The notes beneath the pieces are model-generated. The model searched no databases. It was not told the origin of the DNA and worked only from the letters and a program-made list of their open reading frames with translations. From Caldithrix sp964468415 (GTDB lineage: Bacteria > Calditrichota > Calditrichia > Calditrichales > Calditrichaceae), in assembly GCA_964468415.1 (NCBI GenBank), contig CAYXUS010000038.1:1-23818 (forward strand): a stretch of 23,818 nt of DNA. Reading direction: 5' to 3'. Made by a program: the position numbers and the translations under genes. Below are positions 13,999 to 22,494 of the stretch, one piece after another. The first letter of the stretch is position 1; each line of letters begins with the position of its first letter.

Positions 13999-14937
13999 TT
14001 GGTAAAGTTTATTAAAATATTTATATTCGCAACTTTCCAAATTTTTTTGTTTTGTTCTTTGACAAAGGCCGGCGATTTGCAAAAAATGCAAAAACGGGAT
14101 TTCTTAATTTACTATCACCACGATGATAGCTTGTTGGCGGAATATTTGCTGCAAAACATTGATCGCCCGTTGAAAAAGATCGAGTCGTTTTTTGTGGAAT
14201 CGCTAAACATTCCGGTCAGTATCTTAATCGTTAAATCGGATGAAGAGTTCATGAGCTATTTTGGCAACCGAATTCCGGAATGGAGTCAGGCGATTGCCAT
14301 TCCCAATGAGCGCATGATTGTTCTTAAATTAAGTAATTCCGATCAAATTCGCGAAGGACCGCGCATTCTTCTGCACGAAATCGTGCACATTTTAACGTAT
14401 GATTTTTTGAAAGGTGCGCCCCTGCCCACCTGGCTTAACGAAGGATTGGCTCAGTATTTTAGCGAAGGCGACCTGACACTCCAGCAAAAAATTGTGCTTG
14501 CACAGGCCATTGTCGAAAACAAGATGATCGATTTGATGGCTATGGATACCTTATTCCGCTTTAGCACTGCCAAGGCCCGTCTGGCTTACATCGAAGCGCA
14601 AAGTGCGGTGGATTTTTTGGCAACGCAATACGGGTTGCCACGTCTGAAAAAAATGTTGCTCTTTTTGCGGCATCGTCAAACGTTAAACGAAACTTTCCGG
14701 AAAACTTACGGTTTCGACTTTCTGGATTTTGAGATTCAATGGAACGAATACATTTATGCGCATTATCGCTGGCTTGTGTTGCTGAAAATAGAAGAATGGT
14801 TATTTGTTTTAATGGCTTTACTCTTTTTAGTGGCTGTCTTTGCCGTGTACGTGAGAAACAAGAAAAAATTACGGGCAATGGAAGAAGAGGAAATGAGTAA
14901 AGACCTAATGTTTAACAATTTAGATGAAGGAGAATAG
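13999..14937 (+). CDS. Membrane-anchored gluzincin metallopeptidase (peptidase MA-like)
   Basis: A zinc peptidase of about 312 residues. It has an N-terminal signal or anchor segment (FIKIFIFATFQIFLFCSL), an extracytoplasmic domain with the zinc motif LLHEIVHIL (H126, E127, H130 counted from the TTG) and the downstream glutamate in PTWLNEGLAQYFSEG (E148), as in the gluzincin/peptidase MA group. Near the C-terminus is a membrane helix (EEWLFVLMALLFLVAVFAVYV in the raw reading) and an acidic cytoplasmic tail. Start: TTG at 13999 has AGGTGAT about nine bases upstream. A GTG at 13987 would add four residues but has no ribosome site. The arginine decarboxylase gene starts three bases after its stop. 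The substrate is unknown. Confidence 0.8.
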   Translation: MVKFIKIFIFATFQIFLFCSLTKAGDLQKMQKRDFLIYYHHDDSLLAEYLLQNIDRPLKKIESFFVESLNIPVSILIVKSDEEFMSYFGNRIPEWSQAIAIPNERMIVLKLSNSDQIREGPRILLHEIVHILTYDFLKGAPLPTWLNEGLAQYFSEGDLTLQQKIVLAQAIVENKMIDLMAMDTLFRFSTAKARLAYIEAQSAVDFLATQYGLPRLKKMLLFLRHRQTLNETFRKTYGFDFLDFEIQWNEYIYAHYRWLVLLKIEEWLFVLMALLFLVAVFAVYVRNKKKLRAMEEEEMSKDLMFNNLDEGE

Positions 14938-14940
14938 AAA

Positions 14941-15486
14941 TTGTACGTACCAAGGAAAGTGTTTTTAACCAAAGGCGTCGGAGTCAGCAAGGAAAAGCTG
15001 ACCAGTTTTGAAATGGCCCTGAGGAATGCCGGCATCGGGCCGTTTAATTTGGTTTCTGTCTCCAGTATTTATCCTCCGGGATGCGAATTGATTAGCAAAG
15101 AAGACGGTTTAAAAGAACTCAGACCGGGACAAATTGTGCACGCCGTGTACAGCCGCAATGCCACCAATGAACCCGGCCGCCTGATTACGGCCTCGGTAGG
15201 GCTGGCCATTCCCAAAGACCCCAATGCCTACGGGTACCTTTCGGAACATCACGGTTACGGAGAAACCGAAGAAGAATCCGGAGAATACGCCGAAGACCTT
15301 GCCGCCGAAATGCTGGCAACCATTCAGGGCGTTGAATTCGATCCGGATTTGAGCTGGGACGAAAAACGCAACCTCTGGCACATTTCCGGAAAGATCGTGC
15401 ATTCGCAAAATATTACCCAGTTTGCACAGGGCGATTCGCGAAGCTTCTGGACAACGGTTATTGCGGCTGCCATCTTGTTGCCGTAA
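14941..15486 (+). CDS. Pyruvoyl-dependent arginine decarboxylase
   Basis: A 181-residue proenzyme of the PvlArgDC family. The FNLVSVSSIYPPGCE segment (36-50) contains the Ser41-Ser42 pair at which the family self-cleaves, turning the second serine into the pyruvoyl group and leaving short beta and long alpha chains. The GVGVSKEKLTSFEMALRNAG opening and the GYGETEEESGEYAEDLA segment are also typical. It converts arginine to agmatine and carbon dioxide. The gene uses TTG at 14941, with GAAGGAG eight bases upstream and no upstream alternative. The agmatinase gene follows 40 bases later, giving a two-step route to putrescine. This pyruvoyl enzyme is best known from archaea and occurs in scattered bacteria (including Chlamydia). 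Confidence 0.93.
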   Translation: MYVPRKVFLTKGVGVSKEKLTSFEMALRNAGIGPFNLVSVSSIYPPGCELISKEDGLKELRPGQIVHAVYSRNATNEPGRLITASVGLAIPKDPNAYGYLSEHHGYGETEEESGEYAEDLAAEMLATIQGVEFDPDLSWDEKRNLWHISGKIVHSQNITQFAQGDSRSFWTTVIAAAILLP

Positions 15487-15526
15487 AGGAAAAAGCGATT
15501 TTGAATGGTAAGGAAGATTTTGCCGA

Positions 15527-16378
15527 ATGATCCGTTTTTTGCAGGGAGAAATTCCCGACTTTACCTATGATCAGGCTAAAGTGGTCGTTTTACCCCTTGG
15601 GTACGAACGAAGCACCAGTTACGTTAAGGGAACGGCCAAAGCCCCGGAAGCGGTTTTGGCGGCTTCGCCCTATCTGGAAACTTATGACGAAGAACTGGAT
15701 GCCGAGCCGTTTTTGGTGGGTATTTACACCCATCCCGAGCCGGATTTGGAAAACGAGCCGAAGCACGATTTCCCTTTGATTACCGAAACTATTGCCCGAT
15801 TATTGCGGGACGATAAATTTGTTCTTACCATTGGGGGCGAACATTCTATTACCTTCCCCGTTGTGCGTGCTTTTAAAAAGAAATTCGATCGCTTGTCCGT
15901 TGTGCAATTTGACGCCCATGCCGATTTGCGCCATTCTTACGAGGGAAGCATTTATTCCCATGCCAGCGTAATGCACCGCGTGCTGGAAATTACCGACGAT
16001 TTTTTACAAATAGGTATTCGTTCGCTTTCCAAAGAAGAAGCCCATCTCATCCGGCAAAAACAATTACGTACCGTGTTTGCCCATCAAATGTACAGCGGCT
16101 GGCCGTTCGGAATGATTGATACCTTGCAGGAAAACGTGTACATTACGTTTGATGTGGATTTTTTTGATCCGGCACTTGTGCCGGCTACCGGTACTCCGGA
16201 GCCGGGAGGCTTCTTCTGGCCCGAAACCATTAAATTCTTAAAGGAATTGTTTGCCAAAAAACGCGTTGTCGGAGCCGATGTGGTGGAGCTTTCTCCGCAA
16301 CCCGGGATGCATGCCGCCGACTTTACGGTGGCCCGTTTGCTTTACAAAATGATGGGGTACAAGTTCTGCCAAAAGTAA
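15527..16378 (+). CDS. speB: Agmatinase (ureohydrolase family)
   Basis: A 283-residue arginase-fold enzyme. Manganese ligands are visible in GGEHS (H106), DAHAD (D129, H131, D133) and FDVDFFDP (D209, D211). The SHAS motif (144-147) and PATGTPEPGG (219-228) are typical of agmatinases rather than arginases. E254 in VVELSP is the usual conserved acid. It hydrolyses agmatine to putrescine and urea. Its place directly after the arginine decarboxylase fixes the substrate with good confidence. AAGGAAG lies ten bases before the ATG. Putrescine would then be available for spermidine or longer polyamine synthesis, though no aminopropyltransferase is in this window. Confidence 0.93.
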   Translation: MIRFLQGEIPDFTYDQAKVVVLPLGYERSTSYVKGTAKAPEAVLAASPYLETYDEELDAEPFLVGIYTHPEPDLENEPKHDFPLITETIARLLRDDKFVLTIGGEHSITFPVVRAFKKKFDRLSVVQFDAHADLRHSYEGSIYSHASVMHRVLEITDDFLQIGIRSLSKEEAHLIRQKQLRTVFAHQMYSGWPFGMIDTLQENVYITFDVDFFDPALVPATGTPEPGGFFWPETIKFLKELFAKKRVVGADVVELSPQPGMHAADFTVARLLYKMMGYKFCQK

Positions 16379-16450
16379 TTACGGATGGAGTTGTTGGAAT
16401 AGGACTGCGGTTGTGTAGCCTTTCCTTAAAAGTTAAGGGAGTTCGATTTT

Positions 16451-18592
16451 ATGGGAAAAATAAAATTCGCTTTTGGAATTCATAATCATCAGCCAATCGG
16501 TAATTTCGATTTTGTGTTCGAATATGCCTACCGCAAAAGCTACCGCCCGTTTCTGGAAGTATTGAAACGCCATCCCAAAGTCCGTATTTCCATTCACTTT
16601 ACCGGAATTTTGCTGGATTGGCTGGAAGAGCATCATCCGGATTTGCTGGAATTAGTGGCTCAAATGGTGCAAAGCGGTCAGCTGGAAGTGATGAGTGGTG
16701 CTTACTACGAACCGATCTTGTCGGTCATTCCCGAACGGGATCAGATTGGGCAAATCAGGAAACTGAGCGCCCGGGTAAAAGATTTGTTTGGCTACGAACC
16801 CCGGGGCATGTGGCTGGCCGAACGCGTTTGGGAGCCCACTTTGCCCAGCACGTTACACAAGGCAAGCATGCATTACACCATTCTGGATGATACGCACTTT
16901 AAATATGCCGGTTTGCAGGAAGAAGATTTGCAAGGCTATTACATCACCGAAGATTTGGGGCAAACCGTGGCCTTGTTCCCCATCAGTAAAACTTTGCGCT
17001 ACACCATTCCGTTTCAGGATGTGCAAAACACCATTGATGAATTGGGGCGCGTGGCCAATGAGGCCGGTGATCGTCTGATTGTGTTTGCCGATGACGGCGA
17101 AAAATTTGGCGTTTGGCCCGGCACGTACAAACACGTTTACGATGAAGGCTGGCTGGAACAATTCTTTAGCGCTCTGGAAGCAAACAGCCAATGGGTGGAG
17201 ATGGTGCATTTTTCCGAAGCGTTGCAACAATTGAAACCTGCAGGAAAAATTTATTTGCCCACCGCATCCTATGCCGAAATGATGGAATGGGCTTTGTTCC
17301 CCGGAGCCATTAAACAGTTCGAAGAATTCCAGCACATTTTGCAAGAGAAAGGACTGTGGGAGCGTTATTCCCTATTCGTGCGCGGCGGGTTCTGGCGCAA
17401 CTTCATGAGCAAATATCCCGAAATTAATGTAATGCACAAAAAAATGCTGCGCATTAGTCAATCCCTTACTCCGGAAAACATTCCCGACAAAGAAAAACTG
17501 GAAAAGGCGCTGGATCATTTGTGGGCGGCACAGTGCAATTGCCCTTACTGGCACGGAGTATTTGGCGGGCTTTATTTGAGCCATTTACGCTTTGCGATTT
17601 TTAACAATTTATTGGATGCCGAGAAAATTCTGGATGGCTACCGCACTCTTCCCTTGCTGGAATTTACCGACTTTGACGCCGACGGACGAGACGAAATTTT
17701 GATTGAAACGCCGATTCATGACGCCTATTTCAAACCGGATCAGGGCGCCATGATGTTCGAATACGACTTTAAACCCGCGGGCAAAAACATTCTGGATACG
17801 ATGACCCGGCGCGAAGAAGCGTACCACCATAAATTGAAAGATGCCGTGTACATCGAAGATTTTGAAAAAGGGCAGCACGATCAAACGGCCAGCATTCACG
17901 ATTTGGTTTTGACCAAAGAACGCGACTTAATCCGCTATTTGCATTACGATCGCTATGAGCGTCGTTCTATGGTGGATCATCTGTTGCCCGTGGATAGTGA
18001 CATTCAGGCATTCGCCGACGGGCAAATTGATGAGATAGGCGATTTTCTTGCTCAGCCGTATGAATTGATGGCTAAGGAGCAGGGGAGCGAATTCACGACT
18101 TTGATGTTTCGCAGGATCGGAACGGTTTGGCAGAACGATCGTGCCTATGAAATTACTTTAAACAAGATGATTACCGTCTGGCACGAAAAGGCTTTGGTAG
18201 ATGTAACCTACGAATTGCGCAATTCCGGAGATGACGAACTGCAGTTTTTGTTTGGCGCGGAATTTAATTTCGGTTTGCAAGCCGGGCAGGCCGACAATCG
18301 TTATTATTACGATGAAAACGGGCGGCTGGAGAACTATTATCTTAATTCACAAGGCATTTTACCCGCTGCCAAGATGATCGGGTTGCGCGACAACTACTTG
18401 AAGCTGGATATTCAGCTAAGCAGCGAAGAAGCAGACGAGATTTGGCGCTTGCCGGTAGAAACCATCTCGCTTTCCGAGAGCGGATTTGAACGGGTGTATC
18501 AAAGCTCAAGTGTGCTCATGGTTTTTCGCGTAACGTTGCAAAAAGCCTATCGCTTTACGATAGAACAAAAGGTTGAGAAAGTGGAAAAGTAG
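16451..18592 (+). CDS. GH57 4-alpha-glucanotransferase
   Basis: A 713-residue glycoside hydrolase of family 57, close to the length of the Thermococcus litoralis 4-alpha-glucanotransferase. The family's motifs appear in order: HNHQP (11-15), the GAYYEP region (83-88), GMWLAERVWEP with the nucleophile E124, and ADDGEKFGVWP with the acid D214 or D215. After the catalytic barrel come the helical DUF1925-like region (about 300-380, DHLWAAQCNCPYWHGVFGG) and a long beta-sandwich DUF1926-like C-terminal domain (about 410-700). It rearranges alpha-1,4-glucans such as maltodextrin or glycogen. It carries no signal peptide and is probably cytoplasmic. AAGGGAG is nine bases before the ATG. No other glycogen gene lies nearby. 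Confidence 0.9.
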   Translation: MGKIKFAFGIHNHQPIGNFDFVFEYAYRKSYRPFLEVLKRHPKVRISIHFTGILLDWLEEHHPDLLELVAQMVQSGQLEVMSGAYYEPILSVIPERDQIGQIRKLSARVKDLFGYEPRGMWLAERVWEPTLPSTLHKASMHYTILDDTHFKYAGLQEEDLQGYYITEDLGQTVALFPISKTLRYTIPFQDVQNTIDELGRVANEAGDRLIVFADDGEKFGVWPGTYKHVYDEGWLEQFFSALEANSQWVEMVHFSEALQQLKPAGKIYLPTASYAEMMEWALFPGAIKQFEEFQHILQEKGLWERYSLFVRGGFWRNFMSKYPEINVMHKKMLRISQSLTPENIPDKEKLEKALDHLWAAQCNCPYWHGVFGGLYLSHLRFAIFNNLLDAEKILDGYRTLPLLEFTDFDADGRDEILIETPIHDAYFKPDQGAMMFEYDFKPAGKNILDTMTRREEAYHHKLKDAVYIEDFEKGQHDQTASIHDLVLTKERDLIRYLHYDRYERRSMVDHLLPVDSDIQAFADGQIDEIGDFLAQPYELMAKEQGSEFTTLMFRRIGTVWQNDRAYEITLNKMITVWHEKALVDVTYELRNSGDDELQFLFGAEFNFGLQAGQADNRYYYDENGRLENYYLNSQGILPAAKMIGLRDNYLKLDIQLSSEEADEIWRLPVETISLSESGFERVYQSSSVLMVFRVTLQKAYRFTIEQKVEKVEK

Positions 18593-18596
18593 CCTT

Positions 18597-20201
18597 ATGG
18601 AAAGCAAACGCCTGCGCACGATTTTGGTATTGATCTTTTTAATGCTGGCCTATTTTGTCGCCAAAAATTACAAGATCATTTTTTACGCCTACCTTTCTCC
18701 TTACGATCAGAATACCTTTAAAATCGAACGCGCTCTGGATTACATTCATCGTTATTATGTCGATTCGGTGGACTGGTCGCAGACGGCCGATAAAGCCATC
18801 ACAGGCGCCTTGCAAACGTTGGATCCGCATTCCATCTATTTAAGCCGGGCGCAGGTTCAGCAAGTGGAAGAAGATTTTGAAGGACGCTATCAGGGAATTG
18901 GCATTCAGTTCGACATTGTGGACGATTATCCCACGGTCATCAGCGTCATTCCCGGTTCCCCCTCGGCGCGGGCCGGGTTAAAGGCCGGAGATAAGATAAT
19001 CAGGATTAATGGCAAATCTGCGTACAAATTAACCCGGGACGAAGTTCCTAAAAAATTGAAAGGTCCCAAAGGAAGTTCGGTAAAGGTCACCATTCAGCGC
19101 CCCGGGCTTAAAGAACCTTTTGACGTAACTTTGGTACGTGACGAGATTCCCATTACCACCATTAACACTTCTTTTATGCTGGATGCCCAAACCGGCTACG
19201 TTTGGCTGAATCGTTTTGCCCAAACCACCTCTGATGAATTGGAAGAAGCGCTGGACCGGCTGGAAGAAAAAGGCATGAAACGCCTGGTGCTGGATTTGCG
19301 CGATAATGGCGGCGGGTTGTTGCGTCAGGCTGTGGAGGTCGTTGGTAAGTTTGTAAAAGGCCGAAAATTGGTCGTGTTTACCAAAGGGCGTCTGAAAGAA
19401 TTTGACGAAAAATTTTACACGGATTTTCCCCGTAAGGTACGGGAATGTCCGCTTATTTTATTGATTAACCACAGTACGGCCAGCGCCTCGGAAATTGTCG
19501 CCGGCGCTTTGCAGGATTACGATCGGGCCTTGCTGGTGGGTACCACAAGTTTTGGTAAGGGCCTGGTGCAAAACGAATTTGGGCTGCCGGACGGTTCACG
19601 CATTCGCATTACGGTTTCCAAATATTACACCCCCAGTGGTCGCCTCATTCAAAGACCGTACAAAAATATTAGCCGGGAAACCTATTACGATGAAATCTGG
19701 GAAGACAGCCTCAAAACAGAGTTTGCCGATACCAGCAAGGTGTATTACACGGCACACGGACGCAAGGTATTTGGCGGCGGTGGCATTCAGCCGGACATTT
19801 ACGTGAAATTACGCGTTCCGGAAAAATCAGCGAAATGGATTGTGCAACTCTTTGCAAAGCGCATCTTTTTTAGAACCGTGGAAAACTGGGCAGACGAACT
19901 GAAGGTGTGGACGGCCGACTTTGAGAAATTCGATCGCCAATTCAAGGTTCCCAACGCCATGCTCACCACACTTGAAAAATTGGCGGGGAAAGAGAAAATA
20001 GAGGTTCCGCAGAATGAATTTGTGGCCGATAGGGCCTACCTTAAGAACCGGTTAAAAGCGGAAATCGCTCGTCATTTTTGGAGCATGCCCGAATATTACC
20101 GGATTTTGTTGGAATTTGACAACCAATTACAAACGGCATTGAAACATTTTCCCGATGCTGAAGGTTTATTAAAAACAGGGAGGTACCAAGGAAAAAACTG
20201 A
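18597..20201 (+). CDS. C-terminal processing peptidase, S41 family
   Basis: A 534-residue periplasmic protease anchored by an N-terminal segment (about 8-22). A PDZ domain lies at about 95-180 (QGIGIQFDIVDDYPTVISV, then SPSARAGLKAGDKIIRING). The S41 catalytic domain has LDLRDNGGGLLRQAVE (232-247), STASASEIVAGAL (293-305) with the serine nucleophile, and TSFGKGLVQ with the general base K321. A C-terminal region of about 130 residues follows. Family members cut C-termini of envelope proteins. The ATG at 18597 is four bases after the GH57 stop, with GGAAAAG eight bases upstream. An in-frame TTG at 18573 lies inside the previous gene and is rejected. Confidence 0.92.
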   Translation: MESKRLRTILVLIFLMLAYFVAKNYKIIFYAYLSPYDQNTFKIERALDYIHRYYVDSVDWSQTADKAITGALQTLDPHSIYLSRAQVQQVEEDFEGRYQGIGIQFDIVDDYPTVISVIPGSPSARAGLKAGDKIIRINGKSAYKLTRDEVPKKLKGPKGSSVKVTIQRPGLKEPFDVTLVRDEIPITTINTSFMLDAQTGYVWLNRFAQTTSDELEEALDRLEEKGMKRLVLDLRDNGGGLLRQAVEVVGKFVKGRKLVVFTKGRLKEFDEKFYTDFPRKVRECPLILLINHSTASASEIVAGALQDYDRALLVGTTSFGKGLVQNEFGLPDGSRIRITVSKYYTPSGRLIQRPYKNISRETYYDEIWEDSLKTEFADTSKVYYTAHGRKVFGGGGIQPDIYVKLRVPEKSAKWIVQLFAKRIFFRTVENWADELKVWTADFEKFDRQFKVPNAMLTTLEKLAGKEKIEVPQNEFVADRAYLKNRLKAEIARHFWSMPEYYRILLEFDNQLQTALKHFPDAEGLLKTGRYQGKN

Positions 20202-20209
20202 AATTAGAA

Positions 20210-20238
20210 TTGACTTCAATCTCTAAAAATAGTAAACT
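20210..20238 (+). promoter_or_regulatory. Sigma70-like promoter of the TonB operon
   Basis: TTGACT (20210-20215) and TAAACT (20233-20238) are separated by exactly 17 bases. They lie just after the stop of the protease gene and about 70 bases before the ExbB start, giving a leader of some 60 bases. This is the best promoter match in the window. Confidence 0.6.
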
Positions 20239-20308
20239 ATGCTCTAAATTATTGAATATTTTTAAATGTTATTTGGTGTAAAAACAACTAAGAAAGGGAG
20301 TTGTTGAT

Positions 20309-20929
20309 ATGGTCGAACTTTTTTTAGCAGGTGGTCCATTTATGTGGCCGATTCTGATCCTTTTTGTGATTGGATTGGGTTTTGTAATTGAACGTTTTTG
20401 GACGTTAACTCGCGCTTCGATAAACACAAGAAAGTTTCTTGCTCGTTTACATAATGCCTTGCAGGAAGGCGGAGTGGAAGCCGCTGCCGAATTGTGCGAA
20501 AAAACACCGGGCCCTGTAGCTTCCATTTTGCACGCCGGTTTGTCCCGTGCCGACAAAGGTTTGGAACATGTGGAAAAAGCCATCACCAATGCCGGTGCCA
20601 TCGAAATGGCCTTTTTGGAAAGAGGTATGTTGGTACTCTCCACGGTTATCGTTTTGGCCCCGATGTTGGGTTTTACCGGAACGGTATCTGGTATGGTTGG
20701 TGCATTTGACGCTATCAAAAAGGCAAACGACATTTCCCCTGCAATCGTAGCCGGTGGTATTTCCGAAGCTTTGTTAACCACTCTGTTCGGTTTGGTTGTG
20801 GCTATGACCATTCAGGTATTCTACAACTATTTTACTTCCAGAATTGACAAGTTGATCATCGATATGGAAGAGAGCTCTGTTGAATTGATGGATGCATTGG
20901 TCGAGATGGAAGAACGTAAAAACAAATAA
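20309..20929 (+). CDS. exbB: ExbB/TolQ-type proton channel protein
   Basis: A 206-residue inner-membrane protein with three membrane segments: GPFMWPILILFVIGLGFVIE near the N-terminus, VLAPMLGFTGTVSGMVGAF and LLTTLFGLVVAMTIQVFY. The second and third are the conserved MotA/TolQ/ExbB channel helices. With two ExbD subunits it uses the proton gradient to drive TonB. AAAGGGAG is eight bases before the ATG. It could also serve as TolQ, but a TonB gene in the operon favours ExbB. Confidence 0.93.
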   Translation: MVELFLAGGPFMWPILILFVIGLGFVIERFWTLTRASINTRKFLARLHNALQEGGVEAAAELCEKTPGPVASILHAGLSRADKGLEHVEKAITNAGAIEMAFLERGMLVLSTVIVLAPMLGFTGTVSGMVGAFDAIKKANDISPAIVAGGISEALLTTLFGLVVAMTIQVFYNYFTSRIDKLIIDMEESSVELMDALVEMEERKNK

Positions 20930-20947
20930 CCCATAGAGGTAGAGAAA

Positions 20948-21355
20948 ATGATTTTGGGTAAAAGAAAACAAGACAAAGACGTTGAGATACCCTCTGCCTC
21001 GTTGCCGGATATTGTATTTTTGCTGTTGGTGTTTTTCCTGGTAACCACATCGATCGATACGGAAAAGGGGCTGGATTTGGTTCTGCCTCCGCCGGGAAAT
21101 GTGGAGATCAAAATTCCTAAGAAGAACCTGGCCAATATGCTGGTTAATGCCCAGGGGCAGGTACTTCTGGATGGCAAAGAAATCAATATCCGAGATATCG
21201 CACGAATTATCAAACAGAAGATTGCTGAAAACGATAAATTGGTAATTTCGTTAAAGACCGATGCCGATACCGATTACCAAACTTACATTACGGTATTAGA
21301 TCAGTTGAAAAAGGCAGGGGCGAAGAAAATCTCACTGGCTGAGCCAGAGAAGTAA
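20948..21355 (+). CDS. exbD: ExbD/TolR biopolymer transport protein, first copy
   Basis: A 135-residue protein with one N-terminal membrane helix preceded by IPSASLPDIVFLLLVFFLV. D21 is the conserved proton-carrying aspartate. The C-terminal periplasmic domain (about 50-130) has the short ExbD fold (LLDGKEINI, VISLKTDADTDYQ). AGAGGTAGAG precedes the ATG. It lies 18 bases after exbB. Confidence 0.92.
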   Translation: MILGKRKQDKDVEIPSASLPDIVFLLLVFFLVTTSIDTEKGLDLVLPPPGNVEIKIPKKNLANMLVNAQGQVLLDGKEINIRDIARIIKQKIAENDKLVISLKTDADTDYQTYITVLDQLKKAGAKKISLAEPEK

Positions 21356-21372
21356 GTAGTGGAGGTCGCTCG

Positions 21373-21792
21373 ATGAAATTTAAAAAGAAAAGCAAAGTGA
21401 ATGTGTCTATTCCAACGGCCTCAATGCCTGATATTATCTTTATGCTTTTGATTTTCTTTATGGTTGCAACAGTAATACGTCAATATTCCGGTTTAAAGGT
21501 AGAACTGCCGGAAGCGACGAAAATCCAGAAGATTCCCGGTTCGAAGCGCCACATCGTTACCATTTGGGCGGATCGGAATCATCAGGTGGTTTGCGACGAC
21601 ATTCAAGTAAAGAAATTGACAAATTTAAGAAGTGTTATGTATCAGAAATTGGTTGCAGACCCGCAGGTGCAGGTGGCTTTGAAGATTGATAAGCACAACA
21701 AAATGGGATTTGTCAACAAAATTCATCAGGAGCTGCGTAAAGGTGGTACGCTAAAAGTCCACTACTTTGCAGTTCCGGGAGGTGAATTCTAA
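21373..21792 (+). CDS. exbD: ExbD/TolR biopolymer transport protein, second copy
   Basis: A 139-residue paralogue of the preceding gene with the helix IPTASMPDIIFMLLIFFMVA and D20 as the conserved aspartate. Its periplasmic part diverges strongly from the first copy, including a more basic stretch (KIQKIPGSKRHIVTIWADRN). Paired ExbD genes are common in the Bacteroidetes-related phyla and may form a heterodimer in the ExbB channel. GGAGGT precedes the ATG. Its stop overlaps the tonB start by one base (TAATG). Confidence 0.9.
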   Translation: MKFKKKSKVNVSIPTASMPDIIFMLLIFFMVATVIRQYSGLKVELPEATKIQKIPGSKRHIVTIWADRNHQVVCDDIQVKKLTNLRSVMYQKLVADPQVQVALKIDKHNKMGFVNKIHQELRKGGTLKVHYFAVPGGEF

Positions 21793-22421
21793 TGAAAGCA
21801 TTAAAGAAAGACCCGGAAGTCGATTTGAAGCTGAAATACCGCAAGGTATTGGAAGCTTCGATGGCGGTAGCTTTGCTCCTGATGATTGTTATGTTTTATT
21901 CGTTTAAAACGTTTGAGACAAAAGTAAAGCTACCTGAACGCCCGAATATTACCATCGAAACCGTTCAAATTCCGCCAACCCAGCAAATTCAGAAACCGCC
22001 ACCCCCGGCACGTCCTTCGATTCCGGTGGAAGCGGATGATGACGAAATGCTGGATGACGTAACGATTGAAGATACCGATGTGAATATGGAGCCGGCTCAG
22101 AATTTGCCGCCGCCTCCGCCTCCCGAAGAAGACGAAGTATACGAATTCTTCGCGGTATCGCAAAAACCGGTTTTGGTTCATAAGGAAAAACCGGTCTATC
22201 CGGAACTGGCACGAAAAGCAGGAATTGAGGGTATTGTGGTCGTTACCGTTACCATCGGTAAAGACGGGCATGTGGAAGACGCAAAAATTTTCAAGTCGAT
22301 TCCAATGCTGGATGAAGCTGCGCTGGAAGCCGCACGCAAGTGTGTGTTTAAGCCGGCAAAGCAACGTGACAAATTCGTTCGCGTTAAGATGAATATACCA
22401 TTCCACTTTAAACTGAAATAA
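21792..22421 (+). CDS. tonB: TonB energy transducer
   Basis: A 209-residue protein. A membrane helix lies at about 21-38. A periplasmic linker rich in proline and acidic residues follows (PPPPARPSIPVEADDDEML, then NLPPPPPPEEDEVYEFF). Residues 128-209 are the TonB C-terminal domain (PVYPELARKAGIEGIVVV, DEAALEAARKCVFKPA, and a terminal IPFHFKL strand). It spans the periplasm to energise outer-membrane receptors. GGGAGGTG lies upstream, and the ATG overlaps the ExbD stop by one base, so translation is coupled. No receptor gene is in the window. Confidence 0.93.
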   Translation: MKALKKDPEVDLKLKYRKVLEASMAVALLLMIVMFYSFKTFETKVKLPERPNITIETVQIPPTQQIQKPPPPARPSIPVEADDDEMLDDVTIEDTDVNMEPAQNLPPPPPPEEDEVYEFFAVSQKPVLVHKEKPVYPELARKAGIEGIVVVTVTIGKDGHVEDAKIFKSIPMLDEAALEAARKCVFKPAKQRDKFVRVKMNIPFHFKLK

Positions 22422-22428
22422 GTTCACA

Positions 22429-22454
22429 GGCAGCCCGTGGGGCTGCCTTTTTTT
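22429..22454 (+). terminator. Rho-independent terminator of the TonB operon
   Basis: The perfect stem GGCAGCCC / GGGCTGCC closes a 3-base loop and is followed by seven T residues. It begins eight bases after the tonB stop. Confidence 0.93.
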
Positions 22455-22494
22455 CCTTTCTTAACTCTTAACATTACCGGATAATCGTTTTCTT

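Noticed and set aside
20269..20811. 180-codon open frame on the minus strand
   Set aside because: It is the reverse of exbB and shows only low-complexity serine, threonine and alanine content.
20309..20929. Flagellar MotA or Tol-system TolQ instead of ExbB
   Set aside because: Only three membrane segments and two ExbD genes plus TonB in the same operon; no MotB, TolA or Pal gene follows.
21930..22427. 165-codon open frame on the minus strand
   Set aside because: It is the reverse of the proline-rich tonB gene; arginine runs reflect the proline codons.
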